A stretch of DNA of 64,000 nt, taken from positions 1-64,000 of the forward strand of contig NZ_JADOES010000014.1 of NCBI RefSeq assembly GCF_018739885.1, read 5' to 3'. A program made the translations under genes and the position numbers. The DNA is from Leptothoe spongobia TAU-MAC 1115 (GTDB taxonomy: Bacteria; Cyanobacteriota; Cyanobacteriia; Phormidesmidales; Phormidesmidaceae). Positions within the stretch are counted from its first letter, which is position 1. Every line of letters starts with the position of its first letter. This document shows positions 9,867-17,708 of the stretch, in pieces. The notes under the pieces were generated by a model. The model made no database searches and was not told the origin of the DNA. It saw nothing but the letters and a program-made list of their open reading frames with translations.

Positions 9867-11573
9867 TTAACGGAATGAACTTTGACGCCACTTGTTAAGA
9901 CGAGCTTCACCAATGTTTGCCAGTGCTCTAGCTTCCATTAATTCCCCTCGTAAACGCTCGATCAGCGCCGAATTTTCATCTGTCTGACTCTGGATAAAGG
10001 TATAGCTGTTTTCTGTAGGGATAGTAGCGCTTGCTTGTAATCCCTTGCGGGTAATTGCTTCACCAATTCCTGCCAAGGGCCGGAGCTCGGCTAGTTGTTC
10101 TCGCAGTTTGGCGATCAGCGCATCTTGTTCGCTTAGCCTGATTTCTAATTCTGACGGCTCTTGAACAGGAGTCCGGCCAGTAGTGACGCTCTCTTCGGTC
10201 ACTGGTGATGGGATGCTTGGCTTGGGCTTGAAAACCTCCGCCAAAATATCTTCCACCGGACGAGCTTCATAGCTGCGGGGAGCCTTGGCGGTGATAACCG
10301 ACTCAGTTAACCGAGGTGCATTGTTGGTTGCTGGGTCTTTATCACTGCTAGAAGCACTCCTGAGCAATGTCAACATGTTGGTAAATTCCAACATGGTTTG
10401 TCCTGCCGCTGTACGATAGCCTCGATAGTAAGGGACTACGAACTCGCCAAATGCATTTTGATATTCATCGCTATCGATGTAGCTATCAATATCTGCTTCA
10501 TAGCCCGCTGCATCTAGAATGGCACTATGGGCCTGCATTTCCTCATAATTTTGAGGGGCGCGGCCAAGCAAGTGTTTGAAGTTTAGCTCAATGGCTCGAT
10601 AGCGGTAGCAATTGTCTACAAACTGTGAGCGATATAGTTCTGATTTAGCCAACTGGCGAACAAATTCGCGAACACTCAAATTGCCGCTTCTAAGTTGTGA
10701 CTCAGGTGCCGTTAGCCGCTCACTTTCCATAATATGAGCGTTGCCCATCACCTGGCGATAAACAGCCCGAATCACCACTTCAATATCATCTGCAGAAGCA
10801 TTGATCAGTTGCTCCACAGGAGGTGTTTGACGGAATGTTTCATAGCCTTGATATACCTGGGCCGGGGTCAGCCTGTCTTCCTCTGAAAGCGGCGGAATTG
10901 GTGGAATGAACTGTCCCGTATCAGCTAGACCCGTAATCGGGATAATTTCATCAATATGATTGGCCATGATGGCCTGGGTTAGCCGGGCCTGTTCTTCTTG
11001 GGCCAGATTATGATCGTGGCTCGATGCTCCCCGCAGCAGCTTAAGTAAGTTGGCGAAACCCGCTACCTTTTGACCCGCTATAGACTTATAGCCTCGATAG
11101 TAAGGTACCGTATTCTCCCCGAAGGCGCGCTCATACTCATCACTATCCAGGTACGAGTCGATCTCGGCCTCAAAGCCTTTGGATTCTAATAAGTTGCTAT
11201 GGTCGGCAATATCGCTATAGCTATTGGGGGCACGACCTAATAGGTGCTTAAAGTTCAGCTCAATAAACCGATTGCGGGAGCAAGGCTCAAAAAAGCGATT
11301 TCGATACAGGTCAGATTTAGCAACCTGGCGAATAAAGTCACGCACGCTAATGCGATGACTGCGTAGTTGCGACTCAGCATCGGCCACGGATGATCGCTCG
11401 CTTTCCATCACATGGGCATTACCCAAAACCTGTCTATAAACGGCACGAATGACTGACTCAACCGTTTCTAAAGAGTCATGGGACCATAGTTCAACCGGAG
11501 CCGTCCTATCAAAAGGGTGAATCCCTAATCGAATTGCGGAATATACAACAGGATTTGTAAACGTGCTGACCAT
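9867..11573 (-). CDS. Double-domain phycobilisome linker with duplicated helical C-terminus
   Basis: A 568-residue linker, about twice the size of ordinary rod linkers. Two complete linker domains are visible: residues about 35-185 (VYRQVLGNAHVMESER, IELNFKHLLGRAPNSY, VPYYRGY) and about 262-410 (VYRQVMGNAHIMESER, IELNFKHLLGRAPQNY, VPYYRGY). A Pro-rich spacer separates them. The tail has two copies of a helical motif, ALIAKLREQLAELRPLAGIG (about 485-504) and ALIERLRGELMEARALANIG (about 536-555), likely coiled coil. Such a protein could bridge two successive phycoerythrin hexamers in one rod. It is convergent with the linker at 8692. Confidence 0.88.
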   Translation of the reverse strand: MVSTFTNPVVYSAIRLGIHPFDRTAPVELWSHDSLETVESVIRAVYRQVLGNAHVMESERSSVADAESQLRSHRISVRDFIRQVAKSDLYRNRFFEPCSRNRFIELNFKHLLGRAPNSYSDIADHSNLLESKGFEAEIDSYLDSDEYERAFGENTVPYYRGYKSIAGQKVAGFANLLKLLRGASSHDHNLAQEEQARLTQAIMANHIDEIIPITGLADTGQFIPPIPPLSEEDRLTPAQVYQGYETFRQTPPVEQLINASADDIEVVIRAVYRQVMGNAHIMESERLTAPESQLRSGNLSVREFVRQLAKSELYRSQFVDNCYRYRAIELNFKHLLGRAPQNYEEMQAHSAILDAAGYEADIDSYIDSDEYQNAFGEFVVPYYRGYRTAAGQTMLEFTNMLTLLRSASSSDKDPATNNAPRLTESVITAKAPRSYEARPVEDILAEVFKPKPSIPSPVTEESVTTGRTPVQEPSELEIRLSEQDALIAKLREQLAELRPLAGIGEAITRKGLQASATIPTENSYTFIQSQTDENSALIERLRGELMEARALANIGEARLNKWRQSSFR

Positions 11574-11793
11574 TCACCGTCTCCAATTTTTATAGTTGTA
11601 TAGGTTGAACCAGGTCTGCGAGCTGTTGTTCGTAGCAAAAGCAGTAATCCAGCCTATTTAAACCAGTATGCATTGCTACCATTTTATTAAGCTTCGGCCC
11701 TATCAACTTTGAGGAATTGTTACAACTCAATAGCCTGATTCCTCGACACTGATTCTTTAAATACCTAATCAGGAAATACCTAATCAGGCTTGC

Positions 11794-13215
11794 TTGGCTT
11801 CAGTGGATGTCCTGATCATGTATGGTGTGTGGTCTGACCAGGCATTGTGTGATTGGGATAGCGACATGAACGTTCGAATGGGGAGTTCAGACAAACTCGG
11901 TGATCACAAACCAGAAAACCTCATGCAGCCATCGTTGGCTGGACTTCATGAAAGACTAAGAAGTCTTGAAAATGGTGATGCTGATGGCCAAGAAATCGAA
12001 TCGATTAAGGAACAGATTCGCACCCAACTTCCTGCTGTTGGTACAGCGAGGTCACTGCCTCAGAAGAAAACGCCCAGTGGTCGTACAAACGTTTTGCATA
12101 TGAACTATATGCACAGTCAAACCGATCCATCTGGTGAGACTGAAATTGAGCATTTACGGTTCTTTGCTAGAACGGTCAAGGAACTTGGGTTGCGTTTGGA
12201 AATTTTGACGGACGAGGGCTGTCGAGAAGAGCTTGAACAAGAGCTGTCAAAAGAGAGTTTTAAAGCCCTGGACTATACCTTGGTAATTGCCCAAAAGCCC
12301 GTATCGAAGTGGGCTGAGGATAGTGTGGAGTATTTGCAAAATGGTCAAGTCGCTGTCCTCAGTTTGTTTGATGACGATCTCCTCGAACTAGCGATGAAAG
12401 CGGGTAGACAGGAGCGATGGCAAGGAAAAGTGAGCCCAGAGACGCTAGCAGAAGTCCTACGGGATGATCACCTGTGGATTCTCCTGGGGACCAGGGTCAA
12501 TGCCTTAAAAACGTCTTTAGAGAGGGAGTATGCGGCTCAGGTTAGGGGGCAACAGGTGGGGTATATCCGAGCCTATATAGAAGGTGGGAATATGATTACT
12601 GGGGAGGACGCTGTCGGTAACCCTGTGATTCTGATTGGCAAGGATGCGATCGCATCCACAGCCTATATGTATCAAATTGACGACGACGACGTCAGACGAA
12701 TTTTATGTGAGGATTTTGGTTTAGAAAGCATTGAGCAAGTGATCTGTGTAGAGCAGCCGGGAAAATTTCACTTGGACATGGGGATGCTGTTTATTGGCAA
12801 GGGTGTTGTCATTGTCAATGACAGCAGAAAAGCGCTTAAAGATGCCATAGAGATGGCCGAATTGGCCCCTTGTCTAACAACGGAAAGAATGGCAGCAAAA
12901 CTGCAATTGCAATGCAGTTTGGAGGACGACGCTGCGAAAGACTTGCAAACGGCAGGCCTACAGGTATGGCGAGAGAAATTAGAGGACAATGTGTTTTATA
13001 ACTTTTTTAATGGCGAGTTTGTCGAGGGGGCTGATGGATTTAGTTATTACATCACTAATGGAGGGTTACAGGATCAAGAAGAACGATTTGAGGCCTTGAT
13101 GATCCAGGAATGGAATGTGGTTAAAAAAGTCTTTTTTAGTCCGCAAGATACGGCGCAAAGGGGGCTCCAAGAGAGAGGGGGCGTAGGATGCCGACTGAAG
13201 GGAGCAAGACTTTGA
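11794..13215 (+). CDS. Pentein-fold guanidino-group hydrolase (peptidylarginine/agmatine deiminase-like)
   Basis: A protein of up to 473 residues from a TTG at 11794; ATGs at 11818 and 11866 are alternative starts and the true one is unsure. Family marks are the Asp in WAEDS (Asp176), the AYIEGGNMITG segment, HLDMG (His326, Asp328) and a C-terminal GGVGCRLKG (Cys466). The His-to-Cys distance of 140 residues is like that of agmatine deiminase, so a complete Asp/His/Asp/Cys active site can be drawn. The enzyme would hydrolyse a guanidino group on free or peptidyl arginine or a related compound. The N-terminal 100 residues are not recognised. It sits at the edge of the phycobilisome genes; whether it acts on them is unknown. 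Confidence 0.6.
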   Translation: MASVDVLIMYGVWSDQALCDWDSDMNVRMGSSDKLGDHKPENLMQPSLAGLHERLRSLENGDADGQEIESIKEQIRTQLPAVGTARSLPQKKTPSGRTNVLHMNYMHSQTDPSGETEIEHLRFFARTVKELGLRLEILTDEGCREELEQELSKESFKALDYTLVIAQKPVSKWAEDSVEYLQNGQVAVLSLFDDDLLELAMKAGRQERWQGKVSPETLAEVLRDDHLWILLGTRVNALKTSLEREYAAQVRGQQVGYIRAYIEGGNMITGEDAVGNPVILIGKDAIASTAYMYQIDDDDVRRILCEDFGLESIEQVICVEQPGKFHLDMGMLFIGKGVVIVNDSRKALKDAIEMAELAPCLTTERMAAKLQLQCSLEDDAAKDLQTAGLQVWREKLEDNVFYNFFNGEFVEGADGFSYYITNGGLQDQEERFEALMIQEWNVVKKVFFSPQDTAQRGLQERGGVGCRLKGARL

Positions 13216-13228
13216 GTTTGGGCCGTCT

Positions 13229-13429
13229 TCAAAGTAAAATCCCATCGGACAAACAACCGGTTGCAGCTAAGTTCTCGCCTAGTCGAACAGTGTGAGCCTG
13301 ATTGCTCAGTGGGATTAACCAGGACTGGTTTGAACTTAAGCATGACGTTCCAGTAACTTTTTGGGCAACGAGCAATAAAAGTGAATTGGTGCCAATGTCA
13401 ATAACGGCATTGATCGAGTCAGTTCCCAT
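13229..13429 (-). pseudogene. Truncated exopolyphosphatase (Ppx/GppA) gene, N-terminal remnant
   Basis: Only 66 codons remain. They read MGTDSINAVIDIGTNSLLLL, then HTVRLGENLAATGCLSDG, the exact opening of the Ppx/GppA phosphatase family (a phosphate-binding DIGTNS motif, then V-LGE-L--TG-LS). Full-length members have 300-550 residues, and no continuation is seen in any frame after the stop at 13229. The cut end lies 13 bp from the stop of the pentein gene, so a deletion or rearrangement probably joined the two here. Confidence 0.7.
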
Positions 13430-13678
13430 GGTTGCTTTGGGGCAATGTAATGTTGCGTCTAAAAACAAACTGCAATAAAAGGCAACTGAATGCAATGAAG
13501 TGTATCTCGTTGTCGTTAATTGCAGGAAAATTTTAGCTTTGGTGATAGTCCTTGCTCTTGGCTGGTTTGTGGATAGAAAAATAAGTGTCGGGAGCAAAAA
13601 GAGTATTAAGGGTTGACCCTCAATGCGATTTTCAGGGCCAGAATATTCGTGGACTTGAAGCACTCGCGTCAAAAACCT

Positions 13679-16309
13679 ATGCGCCCAATTCGTACCTTTA
13701 ACGTTACGCCCACACTGCCCGCTTCGTTAGCTCCGCTACGTCAGCTTGCTGAGAATATCCATTGGGATTGGGATGTGGGGACGATTGATTTATTCAAGCG
13801 GTTGGATCCCGAGCTATGGGCATCCAGTCGATACAATCCCATCTTGATGCTGAGCACCATCAGCCAGGATCGTCTTCAGGCTGTGGCGGAAGATGGTGGA
13901 TTTATTGCCCAGATGAACCATGCCATGGGGCGTTTAGAGCAGTATCTAAAGGCCCAGTCATGGTACGACGCACATCGGGCTAATCCGACTGCTAATGAGT
14001 GCTATGCCTACTTCTCCATGGAGTTTGGTTTGACCACATGTCTGCCGGTTTATTCGGGTGGTTTGGGTGTACTAGCGGGCGACCATCTAAAGACAGCGAG
14101 CGATTTAGGCTTGCCCCTAGTTGGCGTTGGTTTGCTGTACCAAGAAGGTTACTTTGCTCAGTATCTCAATGCGGATGGTTGGCAGCAAGAGCGCTACCCC
14201 ATCAATGATTTTTACAATATGCCGTTGACCCTGGAGCGCGATAGCCAGGGCAATGAGTTGCGTATTTCCGTTGATTATCCAGGCCGTAAGGTCTATGCCC
14301 GGATCTGGCGAGTAGATGTGGGTCGGGTGCCTTTGTATCTGTTGGATACCAACATTGAGCCTAACGCTCCCCATGATCAGGATATTTGCGATCGCTTATA
14401 CGGTGGCGACATCGACATGCGTATCCACCAGGAAATGATGCTGGGGATTGGTGGTGTCCGCATGCTCAAGGCCCTGGATCGTAAGCCATCTGCCTATCAC
14501 CTCAATGAAGGCCATTCTGCATTCTTGGCCCTAGAGCGGATTCGCATGCTGATGGATGACCAGAATATGAGCTTTATTGAGGCTCAGCAGTTGGCCCAGG
14601 CTACGCAGCTATTTACCACCCATACTCCTGTCCCTGCCGGGATTGACCTATTTCCCCCCGAAAAGATATTCCATTACCTCGGGCATTATGCGGCTCGTTT
14701 TGGCCTATCCCATGAGCATTTCTTGGGCTTGGGTAGAGAGAACGATGCCGATAATGATGCGCCCTTTAGTATGGCGGTTTTGGCCATTAAGATGGCCTCA
14801 TTTGTTAACGGTGTAAGTAAGCTCCACGGGGCTGTATCCCGCACCATGTTTGGTGGACTGTGGCCCGATTTACCCGTGGATGAAGTGCCTATCACCTCCA
14901 TTACCAATGGCGTTCATGCCCGTAGTTGTGTGGCTAAGTCCACCCAGCAACTCTATGACCGTTACCTGGGTGCTGAGTGGGATAGCGCTGGTATTGACGA
15001 CGCCCTATGGAACAAGGTAAGTGCGATTCCCGATGAGGAAATCTGGCGCAACCATGAAAGCTGCCGTTCCCATTTGGTAGTGTCCGTAAGGGACCGGATG
15101 TACAAGGCGGTTAAAGAGCGGGGCGGTTCCCATCTCGAAATGGAGAGAGCCCAAGAGGTATTGGATCCCAGTATCCTCACCATCGGCTTTGCCCGTCGCT
15201 TTGCCACTTACAAGCGAGCGACTCTGTTCCTAAGAGATGTAGAGCGTCTGCGTAAGATTGTTGAAAACTCTCTGGGTCGACGGGTACAGTTTGTGATTGC
15301 GGGAAAGGCTCACCCCAAGGATATTCCTGGTAAGGAACTGATCCGCAACATTATTCACTTTACTCGTGATGAAGGGTTAGATCGCTCCATCGTATTTGTT
15401 CCCAACTACGATATTCACGTGGCTCGCTGGATGGTGTCTGGCTGTGATGTCTGGCTCAACAATCCTCGCCGTCCCCGTGAAGCGTCTGGTACCAGTGGTA
15501 TGAAAGCGGCAATGAATGGTCTTCCCAACCTCAGTGTCCTAGATGGCTGGTGGGATGAGGCGGACTACGTTGCCACCGGCTGGCCCATTGGTAATGGTGA
15601 AGACTACGACGATCAGGACTACCAGGATGAGGTCGAGGCCAATGACCTCTATGAGCTGCTAGAAACTGCTGTGGTTCCTCTCTTCTATGAGCGGGATGGC
15701 CATGGTATTCCTCGCGGCTGGGTCGCTAAAATGAAGGCCGCTATCCGGTTAAATACCCCTGCTTTCAATACGGCCCGTATGCTCCAGGATTATGCAAATC
15801 TGGGTTATTTTGCGGCATCGGATCGCGGCCGTCAGCTAGTCGCTGATGACTATGCTCCGGCTAAGGCTCTAGCTCAATGGCAGTCAGAATTGCACCAGCA
15901 CTGGCAACAGATTTCCATCGCGGAAATCGGCCTATCCCACGATGTGGATCTACAGGTGAATGAGCCTCTGCAGGTAACGGCACGGGTCCATCTTGGTCAT
16001 CTGCAGGCATCGGATGTCTCGGTAGAGTTTTACCAGGGTGGGGTTGATGTTGATGGTGAACTGCGCGGCGGTCGGGCAACGGCGATGGTTTATCGCGGCC
16101 AAGACCCTGATGGCAGTAGCCGATATAACCTGAATGTTGCCTATGGTCAGAGTGGTTTACAAGGCTTCTCTCTGCGTGTGCTACCTAAGCATGAGCATTT
16201 GAGCAGTTCCTATCTTCCTCGTCTGATTCTCTGGGCCGATCCGGACCATGTTCGCATCGTGATTGGGAATATTGAATCAGCCCCTGGCTTGGCGCAAGTG
16301 ACTGCCTAG
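13679..16309 (+). CDS. glgP: Alpha-glucan (glycogen) phosphorylase
   Basis: An 876-residue GT35 enzyme releasing glucose-1-phosphate from glycogen. The N-terminal DUF3417-type segment (AENIHWDWD) is followed by YFSMEFGL, PVYSGGLGVLAGDHLK and HLNEGHSAFL. The pyridoxal-phosphate lysine is Lys609 in EASGTSGMKAAMNG. This is the short, alpha-glucan-phosphorylase type found in many bacteria rather than the maltodextrin type. The frame is open upstream to a TTG at 13613, but ATG 13679 gives the family start MRPIRTFNVTP. The gene is monocistronic and convergent with the deacetylase-like gene. Confidence 0.93.
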   Translation: MRPIRTFNVTPTLPASLAPLRQLAENIHWDWDVGTIDLFKRLDPELWASSRYNPILMLSTISQDRLQAVAEDGGFIAQMNHAMGRLEQYLKAQSWYDAHRANPTANECYAYFSMEFGLTTCLPVYSGGLGVLAGDHLKTASDLGLPLVGVGLLYQEGYFAQYLNADGWQQERYPINDFYNMPLTLERDSQGNELRISVDYPGRKVYARIWRVDVGRVPLYLLDTNIEPNAPHDQDICDRLYGGDIDMRIHQEMMLGIGGVRMLKALDRKPSAYHLNEGHSAFLALERIRMLMDDQNMSFIEAQQLAQATQLFTTHTPVPAGIDLFPPEKIFHYLGHYAARFGLSHEHFLGLGRENDADNDAPFSMAVLAIKMASFVNGVSKLHGAVSRTMFGGLWPDLPVDEVPITSITNGVHARSCVAKSTQQLYDRYLGAEWDSAGIDDALWNKVSAIPDEEIWRNHESCRSHLVVSVRDRMYKAVKERGGSHLEMERAQEVLDPSILTIGFARRFATYKRATLFLRDVERLRKIVENSLGRRVQFVIAGKAHPKDIPGKELIRNIIHFTRDEGLDRSIVFVPNYDIHVARWMVSGCDVWLNNPRRPREASGTSGMKAAMNGLPNLSVLDGWWDEADYVATGWPIGNGEDYDDQDYQDEVEANDLYELLETAVVPLFYERDGHGIPRGWVAKMKAAIRLNTPAFNTARMLQDYANLGYFAASDRGRQLVADDYAPAKALAQWQSELHQHWQQISIAEIGLSHDVDLQVNEPLQVTARVHLGHLQASDVSVEFYQGGVDVDGELRGGRATAMVYRGQDPDGSSRYNLNVAYGQSGLQGFSLRVLPKHEHLSSSYLPRLILWADPDHVRIVIGNIESAPGLAQVTA

Positions 16310-16393
16310 GTTGATTTGGGTAAAGGGTTAAAAGCTGCCGTGTACACACAAGTCGAAGAGTCGTTCAATCCTCCGAGATGTGTGTATACCGTA

Positions 16394-16425
16394 GGGTAAA
16401 GGAAAGAGAAAACCTACCTTTGCCC
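16394..16425. terminator. Possible terminator hairpin between convergent genes
   Basis: GGGTAAAGG (16394-16402) can pair with CCTTTGCCC (16417-16425) through one wobble. A second inverted repeat TACACACA/TGTGTGTA (16343-16350/16379-16386) precedes it. Both lie between the ends of glgP and the deacetylase-like gene. Confidence 0.4.
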
Positions 16426-16460
16426 TTACCCTTTCTTTTCCTCAAGAGTTTGTTGTCTTT

Positions 16461-17396
16461 TCAGTTAGCTTTGATGGCTGCTTCAATGGTGGCAATCACT
16501 GATTGACTAAGAGCTTGATAGTCATAGCCCCCTTCGAGTCCAAACAGGACGCGAGGGGCTATTTTGTTACAGGCTGTTGTAAAAAATCCATAGTCTGTGG
16601 GGCTGAGATTTATCCCCGCCAGGGGATCGGCGGCAGTGGCATCGTAGCCTGCACTCACGAGCAGGAGATCTGGTTGGAATCTTTGCAGAAATGGGACGAC
16701 CTGCTGTTCAAATTGAGCTTGATAGTCCTGGAGGACGCTCCTTGCTGCCATGGGGATATTGCACACATTGCCATGGGCACCTGTTTCGCTGGCTTGGCCG
16801 GTACCTGGATAGGCAGGCATTTGATGCAATGAGCAGTAGGCAACCTGGGGGTGGTTGCTTACCAGTTGCTGGGTGCCGTTGCCATGGTGAACGTCCCAGT
16901 CCAGAATAGCCACCCGATTTATGCCGGGCTGTGCCAGGGCGTAGTGGGCGGCGATGGCGGCATTGCTTAAAAGGCAGAATCCCATGCCTTGACCGTACTC
17001 AGCATGGTGACCGGGGGGACGGGCTAAGACAAACCCTGAGGCTCCATCGGTATTTAAGACATAATCCACCCCGTCTAACCAGGCGGCTACGGCTAATAGG
17101 GCAATGGCGTAACTGGCGGCGGAGACGGGGGTATCGCCATCTAAATGGCCGCCGCCCCGTTCAGCAATGCGTTGGAGGGTGAGGACGTAGGCGGGGTCGT
17201 GGACAGCATTGATGTAAGGTAAGGGGTTGCGATCGCAAGGCTCCACCCACTCTAAATAGGTCGCGATGGTATGAGCTTTCAAGGCCGCCACCACTGCTGT
17301 CAGTCGTCCCGCATTTTCAGGATGTTCCAGACCCGTGTCATGGGCCAAAAAACGCTCAGAATAAATCACTCGAAAAGGCACGACACAGGGGGGCAT
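16461..17396 (-). CDS. Histone-deacetylase/AcuC superfamily hydrolase
   Basis: A 311-residue zinc-dependent deacetylase-like enzyme. Diagnostic motifs are EHPENAGRL near the start, RPPGHHAEYG (about 126-135, catalytic His pair), DWDVHHGNGT (about 166-175, zinc-binding Asp and His), SAGYDA with a further metal Asp, and LEGGYD near the end. Bacterial members remove acetyl or other acyl groups from lysines or polyamines; the substrate here cannot be told. It starts with ATG at 17396 and is divergent from gyrA. Confidence 0.9.
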   Translation of the reverse strand: MPPCVVPFRVIYSERFLAHDTGLEHPENAGRLTAVVAALKAHTIATYLEWVEPCDRNPLPYINAVHDPAYVLTLQRIAERGGGHLDGDTPVSAASYAIALLAVAAWLDGVDYVLNTDGASGFVLARPPGHHAEYGQGMGFCLLSNAAIAAHYALAQPGINRVAILDWDVHHGNGTQQLVSNHPQVAYCSLHQMPAYPGTGQASETGAHGNVCNIPMAARSVLQDYQAQFEQQVVPFLQRFQPDLLLVSAGYDATAADPLAGINLSPTDYGFFTTACNKIAPRVLFGLEGGYDYQALSQSVIATIEAAIKAN

Positions 17397-17708
17397 TATT
17401 TTTCTCTCCGGAGTCTTTAAAAGACGTTACATTCTATGCTTTTCTCAATCTCCCTCTCTAGGGGGTTTTCGGTTTTAATTCACCCTGCTTGATGGGCCTA
17501 GAGGATTCATCTCAAACCCCTTTATTTAATAGGGTTACAGTGTTCATCAAGAATGCTGGTAATGTGCTAAAATTTTATACGTTCTCAACGTTTATTTTCT
17601 CAGGAAAACGTTTCCTCAGTGTTCCTAGTTTAGAGGACTTGCAGCCCTTACTAAGAACCCGTCAAGTTAGGTATTGTTTTTCCGGATTCTTTGGAGTCTC
17701 CTTTCTGT

